64,000 nt of DNA from Melioribacter roseus (GTDB lineage Bacteria; Bacteroidota; Ignavibacteria; Ignavibacteriales; Melioribacteraceae): contig DYLP01000005.1 in NCBI GenBank assembly GCA_020722005.1, positions 1 to 64,000 on the forward strand, read 5' to 3'. Of this stretch, positions 54,360 through 62,783 are shown piece by piece. Below the pieces are notes generated by a model. The model was not told the DNA's origin and searched no databases. It saw only the letters and a list, made by a program, of their open reading frames with translations. The translations under genes were made by a program, and so were the position numbers. The number at the start of each line of letters is the position of its first letter. Within the stretch, counting starts at the first letter, position 1.

Positions 54360-55666
54360 GAGTAATTAAAGATAATACCGCGCGATTCGAATCGTTTTCG
54401 AAATCGCTTCAGTACTATACGAAAGGAAATTCCTCAGGGGATTTCCAGCTGATTAATATTGAAACCCATCGTTCGAAAAACAATCTGTTCGAAAAGTACA
54501 ACTATATTGTTCAATCACTTTTTACTTTTCAGAAAAAATTTGCAGGTCTGAAGAATATCGATGAGATCCATTATTTGTTCAGTCACCATGTTAAAATGAT
54601 CATTTCTTCCAAAGAAGTCGATTTATTCATGTTTGACGATTCGCGTACAATCTTAAACTCTGTAAGTACAAACTCGTCGATGCTCCAGAATAAGTTGGTA
54701 AATAAAGCCTTCAAAAACGGAATACTGGACTGGATTTTCGAAACACAAAAGCCGACGCTGATTCCAGATTTAAGTTCAATTACAGGTGAAGGCTCGAAAT
54801 TATATCAAACAATCTTTCCGGTTTATTTTCAGAAAAATCCAATTGGAGTGGTATCGCTTTTAGGACCGGCTTACAAGATATCCGAGGACTCGCTCGAAAA
54901 TCAGGCTATCTATATTTTGCTGAGCGCTGTTGTCCCACAAATTATATCAATACAGCAGAAAAATAAAATAAACAAACTGTACGACGATTTACACACTTAC
55001 GAATCTAAATTAAATAATGATTTCAGACTTTATGCCGTCGGAGAATTTGCCGAAGGCATTATCCACGATATGCTTAACTCTCTGCAGGTTATTCTGAGTA
55101 ATGTTGATTATATCGAAAGTTTGAATACAGGAGTTGATGCCGAGATTTTCGAAAAAATAAGAGAACGAGTAGAACGACTCAGCGGACTTTCTCAAAAGCT
55201 GTTCAAATTCAACGAAATTAATCAAAATGGTGAAAAGCAAAATTTGCCGTGCGACCTCAATACTCTGGTAAAAGATTTCTATGGTGTTGTTGTGGCAACT
55301 CTCAAAAGTCTCGAACTTGAATGCGAACTCGACCTGGAAGACAATATCCCACCAGTGCTTGGAAACTCTAAGGAGATTAAACAAATTCTGACGAATATCT
55401 TTTCAATGATTAAAAAGAAATCAAGACGCGGCAGTGGTATTGTAATCCAGACCAAATATATAAATGAAGTCATTGTCCTCTCTGTTTTTGTTACTGATTA
55501 CTGGGAAGATTTCGGAAATTCGACAGACTACATATCCAATCTGACTATAAAGATTGTCGGTGAATTAATGAAAAAATGTGACGGTAAAATTGAATACGAC
55601 TCGATGCCTCTGAAAGGTACTTCTATTCATTTGTTATTCCCATTAAAAAGGAAGTTAACAAAATGA
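54356..55666 (+). CDS. GAF-like histidine-kinase-related protein with degenerate ATPase domain
   Basis: 436 residues, TTG start with GAGG upstream, overlapping the previous stop. A GAF-like domain spans about 55-200. A HisKA-like helix has His237 in 'GEFAEGIIHDMLNSLQVI', followed by a GHKL-like fold. The ATPase motifs are poor: the G1 box expected as D-x-G-x-G reads 'VTDYWEDFG', the G2 box is not seen, and the N box is 'ILTNIFSMIKKKS'. It may be unable to bind ATP and act as a scaffold or phosphate acceptor. It overlaps the next gene by 4 bp. No receiver is nearby. Confidence 0.75.
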   Translation: MRVIKDNTARFESFSKSLQYYTKGNSSGDFQLINIETHRSKNNLFEKYNYIVQSLFTFQKKFAGLKNIDEIHYLFSHHVKMIISSKEVDLFMFDDSRTILNSVSTNSSMLQNKLVNKAFKNGILDWIFETQKPTLIPDLSSITGEGSKLYQTIFPVYFQKNPIGVVSLLGPAYKISEDSLENQAIYILLSAVVPQIISIQQKNKINKLYDDLHTYESKLNNDFRLYAVGEFAEGIIHDMLNSLQVILSNVDYIESLNTGVDAEIFEKIRERVERLSGLSQKLFKFNEINQNGEKQNLPCDLNTLVKDFYGVVVATLKSLELECELDLEDNIPPVLGNSKEIKQILTNIFSMIKKKSRRGSGIVIQTKYINEVIVLSVFVTDYWEDFGNSTDYISNLTIKIVGELMKKCDGKIEYDSMPLKGTSIHLLFPLKRKLTK

Positions 55667-56250
55667 AAATTCTGGTTGCAATATTGGTACTCTTAACTGG
55701 CTTCTCTACTCAGGCACAGGACGATACCCTCTCGTTGCAAGCAGTTTATGAAGGCGACATTCAGGATACGATTGACGTAAGAGAACTTGTCGCTCAGCAA
55801 ATTTTGATGGCAAAAATAAAAAACGAGAAAAATGAAGTTAAACAACCCGATATCATTCAGGCAGCTCCTCAATATAAAACCGATGTGCCTGTAGTGATTA
55901 AAAAGAAAAAGTCGTTGTATCAATTGTTCGTGGACTTGCCATTCAATATAAAACTATTGATTTCCTTCTCGGCGTTTTTGTTCGTTCTAATCATCATTCG
56001 AAGAGCCGTGCTTAAAGCACAGCAAAAGTCGAAGAAGAAACTGAAAATTAATATCGGCAAGATGCGGGAAGAAAAATTGCAGCCCGTTACCGATTACAGG
56101 AGAAGTAAATTCAGAAAAGAATTATTGAGCAATCCTGTAATAAATAAATTGAACGATAAAAATATTACCAAGAAAGCGAAGGAACTTAAAGTGGCACAGG
56201 GTGAGTTGATGCTGGCAGCCAGGCTAAAATATTACGAGTTTCATAATTGA
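55663..56250 (+). CDS. Unknown membrane protein before flgF
   Basis: 195 residues, family not recognised. A signal peptide (1-18, 'ILVAILVLLTGFSTQAQ') is followed by a ~75-residue periplasmic stretch, a membrane helix at about 94-113 ('FNIKLLISFSAFLFVLIIIRR') and a basic cytoplasmic tail ('KKKLKINIGKMREEKLQPVTDYRRSKFRK', 'KAKELKVAQGELMLAARLKYYEF'). The tail helix is reminiscent of a DUF-type winged or coiled regulator, but no motif is diagnostic. It overlaps the degenerate kinase by 4 bp and is followed by flgF after 9 bp. A membrane signal transducer for the HDOD cassette is a guess. Confidence 0.68.
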   Translation: MKILVAILVLLTGFSTQAQDDTLSLQAVYEGDIQDTIDVRELVAQQILMAKIKNEKNEVKQPDIIQAAPQYKTDVPVVIKKKKSLYQLFVDLPFNIKLLISFSAFLFVLIIIRRAVLKAQQKSKKKLKINIGKMREEKLQPVTDYRRSKFRKELLSNPVINKLNDKNITKKAKELKVAQGELMLAARLKYYEFHN

Positions 56251-56259
56251 GGAGTTTAT

Positions 56260-56970
56260 ATGATTAAAGGAATTTATACAGTCGCAAGGGGAATGGTACA
56301 GAGAGCGCAGAATATCGACATTATTGCCAATAATATTGCCAATATCAACACAACTGCATATAAAAGAGAAATACCATTCTCCGAGTATATCGACGAAGCA
56401 GGCGAAGCTCAGTTCAAAAAATTAACCAGCATGCAGCAAGGCGAAGCAGTACTTACTTCAAATCCACTCGACGTTGCTATTTATGGAAAAGGTTTTTTCA
56501 TGATAAAAAACAATTACGGCGGATATGAATTGACACGTGACGGTCGATTTCGAATTTCAGACGATGGATATCTTGTGGACGAACAGGGAAATAAAGTACA
56601 GGGCAAGAGTGGCGAAATTTACATGGGTGAATTAATCAGGAATAAAGACTCGGAAATTAAAATCTCCAACAACGGAGAAATCAGAGTGGGCAACCAGTAC
56701 ATCGATACAATCCTCGTTGTAGACGTAGAATTTCCTGAAAGTTTAAATCGGATTGGTGCTTCGAACTTTTTGTTGGGAAGCCAGCCCTTTAAGGAATTGA
56801 ATGAAAATGATTTCAAACTGGCACAGGGGTATCTGGAAGAATCGAATACAAATCCGATTCTCGAAATGGAAGCGATGATTTCATTGAACAAATCGTATGA
56901 AACGTCGCAAAAAATAATAAATGTGCTTGATCAGTCACTCGACCAAGCAAATCAAATTGGTAAAATATAA
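56260..56970 (+). CDS. flgF: Flagellar proximal rod protein FlgF
   Basis: 236 residues. N-terminal 'GIYTVARGMVQRAQNIDIIANNIANINTTAYKREIPF' and C-terminal 'LEESNTNPILEMEAMISLNKSYETSQKIINVLDQSLDQA' are the rod/hook family signatures; shorter than FlgG, as expected for FlgF. Assignment as FlgF rests on position before flgG. GAGG is at a normal distance. Confidence 0.9.
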   Translation: MIKGIYTVARGMVQRAQNIDIIANNIANINTTAYKREIPFSEYIDEAGEAQFKKLTSMQQGEAVLTSNPLDVAIYGKGFFMIKNNYGGYELTRDGRFRISDDGYLVDEQGNKVQGKSGEIYMGELIRNKDSEIKISNNGEIRVGNQYIDTILVVDVEFPESLNRIGASNFLLGSQPFKELNENDFKLAQGYLEESNTNPILEMEAMISLNKSYETSQKIINVLDQSLDQANQIGKI

Positions 56971-56982
56971 ACGAGGTAGATT

Positions 56983-57783
56983 ATGCCGACGAGAGCTTTG
57001 AGAACGGCTGCATCTGGAATGTATGCGCAACAGATTAATATCGAAGTTATATCGAACAATATAGCAAACATCAACACTACCGGTTTCAAGAAAAACCGAG
57101 CCGACTTCCAGGACTTAATGTATCAGGAGGTCAACATTAATCCTTTGACAAGTTCTACACCGGGTATTTACGAAACGACCAATAATAAGGTTCAGGTAGG
57201 AAATGGTGTCAAACCGGCTTCGACTCAAAAAATTTTCAAACAGGGGGACCTGATAGCCACAAACAATCAGATGGACCTGGCAATCTACGGCGACGGATTT
57301 TTTCAGGTACGCAAAAGCGACGGAACTTTTGCTTATACTCGTGACGGATCATTCAAGCTGAATGCCGACGGCAGAATTGTAACTTCAAGCGGATACGAGC
57401 TCGACCCGGGTTTTGTTATCAATAATGACGTGGTGAATTTAATGATTGCCAAAGATGGTACTGTCGAAGCTGAATTGGTGGACGGTTCACGAGTTACACT
57501 TGGCAGCATAGAAATAGCCCGATTTATGAATAACGGTGGTTTGGTAGCGCTCGGTGACAATTTGTATGGCGAAACCCCCGCTTCCGGGCAGCCTATTCTC
57601 GGCACACCAGGGAAAGACGGCTATGGCGAAATTCATCAGGGTTATCTCGAAACTTCCAATGTCGATATAGTTGAAGAAATGATTGCGATGATTGCCGCCC
57701 AACGTGCTTACGAAATCAATTCCAAAACCGTTAAAACAGTCGAAGATATGATGACTATGGCAAATAATCTTAAGAGGGGATAA
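56983..57783 (+). CDS. flgG: Flagellar distal rod protein FlgG
   Basis: 266 residues with 'ALRTAASGMYAQQINIEVISNNIANINTTGFKKNRADFQDLMYQEV', the FlgG-specific start, and 'GYLETSNVDIVEEMIAMIAAQRAYEINSKTVKTVEDMM' at the end. It builds the distal rod crossing the periplasm. The TAATG overlap with flgA implies coupling. Confidence 0.96.
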   Translation: MPTRALRTAASGMYAQQINIEVISNNIANINTTGFKKNRADFQDLMYQEVNINPLTSSTPGIYETTNNKVQVGNGVKPASTQKIFKQGDLIATNNQMDLAIYGDGFFQVRKSDGTFAYTRDGSFKLNADGRIVTSSGYELDPGFVINNDVVNLMIAKDGTVEAELVDGSRVTLGSIEIARFMNNGGLVALGDNLYGETPASGQPILGTPGKDGYGEIHQGYLETSNVDIVEEMIAMIAAQRAYEINSKTVKTVEDMMTMANNLKRG

Positions 57784-58430
57784 TGTTAGCAATATTCTTA
57801 ATCATATTGCTTCAATTATTTCCGGAGGATTCGTTCAAATCGAAATTGCAAAATTATTTATCAGAAAAATTGTCCGGGTATTCCAGATTTTCTTTCAAAG
57901 TTAACGATCTTCCTGTAAACAATAGTAGAATTGAAATTGACAATAGCCGGCAAATGAGGATTAGTAATAGATATGCTTTTTTACCAGTCCAGGTATACGA
58001 CGCATATGACAATGTCAGCAATTCATTTATAACCATTGAAATCGAACTTTATAAAACAGTGCTTATTGCAAGCAGAAAAATTAAAAGAGGAGAGATACTG
58101 AGCGCCGATATGTTCGATTCTTCAGAAGTCGAAATAACGTCAATTAAAGGAACTCCTCTCTTTGAAATTGATGAAATTGAAGGCAAAAGAAGCAGAATAG
58201 AAATTAATAAAGGTGCAGTTGTGACGGAAGAAATTATTGAACCTGTCCCCGACATTTACCCTGATAGTAAAGTTACGCTGCATGTTATAAAAGGAAATGT
58301 AGACGTTTCGGTTGAAGCAACAGCGCGTCAGGAAGGAAGAATTTGGGGGATAATTAGAGTAATTACTGCTGATAATAAAATATTCAATGCAAGAATAATC
58401 GACAAGAAAAACGTAATACTGGAAGACTAA
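57783..58430 (+). CDS. flgA: P-ring assembly chaperone FlgA
   Basis: 215 residues. A hydrophobic N-terminus (1-14, 'LAIFLIILLQLF') may be a signal peptide. The SAF domain is visible in 'ASRKIKRGEILSADMFDSSEVEITSI' and 'RSRIEINKGAVVTEEIIEPVPDIYPDSKVTLHVIKGNVDVSVEATA', the FlgA C-terminal pattern. It escorts FlgI in the periplasm. It overlaps flgG by 1 bp. Confidence 0.9.
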   Translation: MLAIFLIILLQLFPEDSFKSKLQNYLSEKLSGYSRFSFKVNDLPVNNSRIEIDNSRQMRISNRYAFLPVQVYDAYDNVSNSFITIEIELYKTVLIASRKIKRGEILSADMFDSSEVEITSIKGTPLFEIDEIEGKRSRIEINKGAVVTEEIIEPVPDIYPDSKVTLHVIKGNVDVSVEATARQEGRIWGIIRVITADNKIFNARIIDKKNVILED

Positions 58431-58431
58431 T

Positions 58432-59001
58432 ATGAAAAATTTAACGATTTTTTTAATAGTTATGACAGCAACTCTATTCGGTCAGAATATGCGACAGAAT
58501 TCGCTCTATTCTCTTTTTGCAGATAACAAAGCTGTTGGAATCGGCGATGCAATTACAATTATTGTTATGGAATCTTCTCAGGCATCGAATAACGCTGAAA
58601 CAACAACTGGTAGAACGAGCAGTATCGGAGGTAATTTTTCCGGTAATATGGACAGCACTCCTTTACCGAAAGCAGAGGGCAGTTTGGGTACAACTAATTC
58701 TTTTGAAGGTACCGGTTCTACAAAAACTACTGGGCTTGTAAGAACTAAAATAAGTGCTCTGGTCGATACAGTTTATGCAAATGGCAACATGTTAATTACT
58801 GGCAGCAGAAAAATTATCATCAACGGAGAAGAGCAGGTCATTAAAATAAAAGGAATTGTAAGACCGAGCGACATAATGCCGGACAATTCCGTCTATTCAT
58901 ATAATATATCGGAAGCAGAAATTATATTCGAAGGTAGCGGTATGATCGACCGCTCTCAAAGACCGGGCTGGCTAACCAGGTTATTCCATTGGTTATTTTA
59001 A
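58432..59001 (+). CDS. flgH: Flagellar L-ring protein FlgH
   Basis: 189 residues. Signal peptide 1-17 ('IFLIVMTATLFGQ') without a lipobox cysteine. 'SLYSLFADNKAVGIGDAITIIVMESSQASNNAETTTGR' and 'TKISALVDTVYANGNMLITGSRKIIINGEEQVIKIKG' are FlgH signatures. Its outer-membrane ring implies a true outer membrane. Most FlgH proteins are lipoproteins; this one seems not to be. It is 1 bp after flgA. Confidence 0.93.
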   Translation: MKNLTIFLIVMTATLFGQNMRQNSLYSLFADNKAVGIGDAITIIVMESSQASNNAETTTGRTSSIGGNFSGNMDSTPLPKAEGSLGTTNSFEGTGSTKTTGLVRTKISALVDTVYANGNMLITGSRKIIINGEEQVIKIKGIVRPSDIMPDNSVYSYNISEAEIIFEGSGMIDRSQRPGWLTRLFHWLF

Positions 59002-59010
59002 GGTGCTACA

Positions 59011-60099
59011 ATGAAAGTTAAGGCAACAATATTATTGCTTATTCTAATGACGACCTTGAATGCACAGCGCATCAAGGATATTGCTTATTTAAATGGAAAT
59101 GACGCCGAACAAATAATCGGGTATGGATTGGTTGTCGGTCTTGCTGGAACGGGTGACAGTTATAGGTCGTCGTTTACGATTCAATCGGTTACAAGTATGC
59201 TAAAACGGTTTGGAATTACAGCCCCGCAGGAAGATATTCGGACCAAGAATGTAGCTGCGGTAATGGTTACTGCTACGTTAAATGCAAATTTGAAACCTGG
59301 CGCAGAATTCGACGTAACCGTCTCTTCAATAGGTGATGCTACAAGTCTTCAAGGCGGGACGTTGCTCATGACTCCATTATCTGGAATTAACGGTCGGATC
59401 TACGGTTTTGCTCAGGGTTCAATTTCAGTAGGTGGTTACGATATCAATACTTTTTCAGGCAATAGAATTTCAAAAAATCACTCACTTGCCGGTAGAGTGC
59501 CACGCGGAGGTAGATTAAAAGAAGCCGTCTCTTTTACTGATTTATATGAATCAGAGGTATCCGTCTATCTTAAAGACCCAGACCTTACGACGGCAAATAA
59601 TATTAGTAACGCTATTAATACAACATTCGGCGGTAACATAGCAAAAGCAGTCGATGCAGCCGAAGTAAGAGTGTCGGTGCCGCAGGAGCGCCAGAATAAT
59701 TTAATCGGTTTCCTGGCGGAATTGGAAAACATTAACGTAGAAGTGGATGAAGTGGCTCGTGTTGTGCTCAATGAAAGGACAGGTACAGTTGTAGCAGGGA
59801 GCAATGTTAAAATTCAGCCGGTTTCAATAACGCACGGCGGTTTGAATATACAAATCCGTTCTTATCCAATTATTTCTCAGCCCAATGCATTCTCGGGAGG
59901 GGAGACGATCTTCTTTAATAATCTTGTGCCGTATGTTTCACAGGATTCAACTAAAACCGTAGCCATACAGGGTGCAACTAATGTTCAGGAAGTTGCTGCT
60001 GCATTGAACTCGCTCAAAGTATCGCCGCGGGATATAATCGCTATTTTCCAGGCACTTAAAGAAGCCGGAGCTTTAATCGCAGAATTGGTGATAATGTAA
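59011..60099 (+). CDS. flgI: Flagellar P-ring protein FlgI
   Basis: 362 residues. Signal peptide 1-19 ('ATILLLILMTTLNAQ'). 'RIKDIAYLNGNDAEQIIGYGLVVGLAGTGDS' and 'LMTPLSGINGRIYGFAQGSISVGGY' are signatures, ending with the usual 'SPRDIIAIFQALKEAGALIAELVIM'. It forms the peptidoglycan-associated ring around the distal rod. The next gene starts 1 bp after the stop. Confidence 0.96.
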   Translation: MKVKATILLLILMTTLNAQRIKDIAYLNGNDAEQIIGYGLVVGLAGTGDSYRSSFTIQSVTSMLKRFGITAPQEDIRTKNVAAVMVTATLNANLKPGAEFDVTVSSIGDATSLQGGTLLMTPLSGINGRIYGFAQGSISVGGYDINTFSGNRISKNHSLAGRVPRGGRLKEAVSFTDLYESEVSVYLKDPDLTTANNISNAINTTFGGNIAKAVDAAEVRVSVPQERQNNLIGFLAELENINVEVDEVARVVLNERTGTVVAGSNVKIQPVSITHGGLNIQIRSYPIISQPNAFSGGETIFFNNLVPYVSQDSTKTVAIQGATNVQEVAAALNSLKVSPRDIIAIFQALKEAGALIAELVIM

Positions 60100-60100
60100 T

Positions 60101-60949
60101 ATGAATAATCTGAGTGTAAAAATAACGGAGCTAGGCAAGCATCTCAATCAGATGCAAAATGTCAATGAACGCTACGACAGTAAACAGAAATCAAAAATTG
60201 CTCAAGCGGCATTGCAATTCGAAGCGCTCTTTACATCGATGCTACTTCGCTCGATGAATAGCGCTACTGATGAAATATTTGATAACGGTGAAAATGAATT
60301 CGGCGTAAAAAATAATTCCAACTTATTCGGTTTGCCCGACGGTTTCGATGCAATCTTTGAACAACAGTTTGCTGACTTTATGGCCAGAGGTAAAAGTATT
60401 GGCATTGCCGATGCAGTCTACAAAAAAGTCACAGGAGAAGAGTTGCCAAAAAATATTCAAAAAAGCTCTTTCAAGCGTACAGTTGATGTGGATACAAGAA
60501 AATATGATTCTGAATTCAAAAGTATTAAGCCTGCCTCGGATTCTTTGAATCGCCTCAGAAAATATGAAGAAATTATCGAAAAAGCATCGAACGAATTTGG
60601 AGTTGATAAAAATTTAATCAGGTCAGTTATACTGGCTGAGTCGGCTGCCAATCATAATGCGATATCGCCGGCAAAGGCAAAAGGACTTATGCAATTGGTT
60701 GATTCAACTGCAACCGAGATGGGAGTAAAAAACAGTTTTGATCCCGTACAGAATATCTTTGGAGGCACTAAATATCTGGCTAAAATGCTTCGACAATATA
60801 ATGGGAATTTGAAGCTTGCTCTGGCTGCATATAATGCAGGACCGACGAATGTCGAAAAATACAACGGTATTCCCCCTTTCAAGGAAACACAAAGATATAT
60901 TGAAAAAGTAATTTCTTATTTAAATCATTTTAATGAGAATGAATCATGA
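60101..60949 (+). CDS. flgJ: FlgJ rod-binding protein fused to an SLT-type lytic transglycosylase
   Basis: 282 residues, no signal peptide. The N-terminal FlgJ rod-cap domain (about 30-115, 'ALQFEALFTSMLLRSMN') is followed by a linker and a lysozyme-like SLT domain (about 160-280). Catalytic Glu180 lies in 'SVILAESAANHNAISPAKAKGLMQL', with 'GGTKYLAKML', 'LALAAYNAGPTNVEKYNGIPPF' and 'TQRYIEKVISY' completing the GH23-type family. Enteric FlgJ instead carries a GH73 glucosaminidase. It opens peptidoglycan for the rod, exported by the flagellar system. It overlaps flgN by 4 bp. Confidence 0.92.
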   Translation: MNNLSVKITELGKHLNQMQNVNERYDSKQKSKIAQAALQFEALFTSMLLRSMNSATDEIFDNGENEFGVKNNSNLFGLPDGFDAIFEQQFADFMARGKSIGIADAVYKKVTGEELPKNIQKSSFKRTVDVDTRKYDSEFKSIKPASDSLNRLRKYEEIIEKASNEFGVDKNLIRSVILAESAANHNAISPAKAKGLMQLVDSTATEMGVKNSFDPVQNIFGGTKYLAKMLRQYNGNLKLALAAYNAGPTNVEKYNGIPPFKETQRYIEKVISYLNHFNENES

Positions 60950-61386
60950 ACTTAGAAAAGTTAATTGAATCTCTAAGCAAGCAGGAAAAAAATTTCAGCG
61001 AGCTTCTTGATACAATCAAAACCAAAAAAGAAGCATTGCTAGAAAACGACATTGCCAAACTCGATAAGGCTGTCGACAGTGAGCAAAAACTGCTCTACTT
61101 GATTCAAAAAGAAGAGCGGGAAAGGAAAAAACTAACTTATGTTTTGGCTACCGAGAACTCGATTGAATTAAAAAATGCATCGATAGAAGAACTATTAAAT
61201 AAAATGCCACAGGTAAGCAGTCAATTGAAAAGTGTTAGGGATTCAATTAAATCTAAAGCTGCTGAAATCATTAAAATCAATTCACAATTGACAGTTCTGG
61301 TAGGGGTATCGCGTAATCTAATTCGGGATACAGTAACTACATTGCTGAGCAAAAGTAAAAGATCGCTTGTTAATAAAAGAGTTTAG
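60946..61386 (+). CDS. flgN: FlgK/FlgL export chaperone FlgN
   Basis: 146-residue helical protein ('LIESLSKQEKNFSELLDTIKTKKEALLENDIAKLDKAVDSEQKLLYLIQKEERERKKL'), the FlgN hairpin pattern. It binds the C-termini of the hook-junction proteins encoded by the next two genes. It overlaps flgJ by 4 bp (ATGA). The assignment leans on context. Confidence 0.88.
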   Translation: MNLEKLIESLSKQEKNFSELLDTIKTKKEALLENDIAKLDKAVDSEQKLLYLIQKEERERKKLTYVLATENSIELKNASIEELLNKMPQVSSQLKSVRDSIKSKAAEIIKINSQLTVLVGVSRNLIRDTVTTLLSKSKRSLVNKRV

Positions 61387-61388
61387 TT

Positions 61389-62780
61389 ATGGGTATTGGT
61401 AAAATATTTGATATATCCGTGCGTACGATGGCAACATACCAACGTGCTCTGGATGTGACTTCTCAAAACGTATCGAATGCTGGCAATGAAGAATATACAC
61501 GTCAGAAAGTTGTATTCGGCACAGAACAAACCCAGGCTGGTATCGGAATGGGTGTTAAAATTCAGGATGTAATTCGTGTAAAAAACGATTTGATAGATAA
61601 GCAAATTTATCAATATCAATCCACTAATTCGGATGCCAATAAACGTTCAGAATTACTTCAACAGGTCGAAACCATTTTAGCTGAACCCGGCGATTATGGA
61701 TTGTCGAGCTATTTCAATCAATTCTTTAATTCATGGAGTCAACTGGCTACAAATCCAACATCGATTCAGTACCGTACGCAAATTGTTCAAAATGCTCAAC
61801 GGCTCAGCGAACGTTTTAAGGAGGTATACGATAGTATCAGCTCCCTTCAACATCTACTAAAAAATGAAACCGTATCGAAAGTAAACCAGATGAATTCTTA
61901 CTTAAAAGAAATATATGATTTGAATCGTAAGATTTATGATAATGAAGCAGTTGGAATCAAAGCCAGTGAGCTTAAGGATAGAAGAGATTTACTGTTGAGT
62001 GAATTAAGTAAACTGGCAAACATTACCATTAATAATAATGAATATGGCACTGTGACGGTTAGCGTTGGTGGCGTCCTTGCTGCCGACCGTAATGTATATA
62101 CTGAATTTACAGTAAAACTTGATGGAACAAAATTAAAAGTCGTACCTAAGTCGGATGAAAGTAGTTCAGTCGTACTTAATAACGGTGAATTGTATGCACT
62201 GACAGACCTTTATTCTAATCAAATTCCAGCATATAAAACTGACCTGGAAAATCTTGCCAATGTATTCATCGACAAAGTAAATGAATTACACAGACAAGGC
62301 TATACACTGGTTCAAAGCGGTTCGTCGTCTACCGATGTTCCTTTTTTTGGAACGCTTAGTGGCGGTTCTGTAGTTGATGCTTTCGTTGACGGAAAGATTA
62401 ATATTAATCCGGATATATTAAACAATCCAAAAAATATTGCAGCTTCGGGTGTGGCAAATAACGATGGAAATTCTGATAATGCAATAAATATTGCAAACCT
62501 TGCAAATACAAAATTTGCTGAACTTGGCGACCAGACGATGCTCGAAGCCTATTCGACATTCCTGAATAACTTCGGGCTGGAAAAAGTTCAAAGCGACAAT
62601 CGTGTTGAAACAAGCGAGATGGTGCTGCAACAGTTGAACCTTCAAAAGTCATCTTACTCGGGCGTATCGATTGACGAGGAGATGACTAATGTGATTAAAT
62701 ACCAGCGTTCCTACGAAGCAGCTGCTCGATTAATACGTGCAGCTGATGAAATGCTTGCAACTATAATTGAAATGGTCTAA
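61389..62780 (+). CDS. flgK: Flagellar hook-associated protein FlgK
   Basis: 463 residues. N-terminal 'MATYQRALDVTSQNVSNAGNEEYTRQKVVF' and C-terminal 'SGVSIDEEMTNVIKYQRSYEAAARLIRAADEMLATIIEMV' are the HAP1 signatures, with the central variable domain reduced compared with the ~550-residue enteric form. First hook-filament junction protein. Followed 3 bp later by flgL. Confidence 0.94.
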   Translation: MGIGKIFDISVRTMATYQRALDVTSQNVSNAGNEEYTRQKVVFGTEQTQAGIGMGVKIQDVIRVKNDLIDKQIYQYQSTNSDANKRSELLQQVETILAEPGDYGLSSYFNQFFNSWSQLATNPTSIQYRTQIVQNAQRLSERFKEVYDSISSLQHLLKNETVSKVNQMNSYLKEIYDLNRKIYDNEAVGIKASELKDRRDLLLSELSKLANITINNNEYGTVTVSVGGVLAADRNVYTEFTVKLDGTKLKVVPKSDESSSVVLNNGELYALTDLYSNQIPAYKTDLENLANVFIDKVNELHRQGYTLVQSGSSSTDVPFFGTLSGGSVVDAFVDGKININPDILNNPKNIAASGVANNDGNSDNAINIANLANTKFAELGDQTMLEAYSTFLNNFGLEKVQSDNRVETSEMVLQQLNLQKSSYSGVSIDEEMTNVIKYQRSYEAAARLIRAADEMLATIIEMV

Positions 62781-62783
62781 CAA

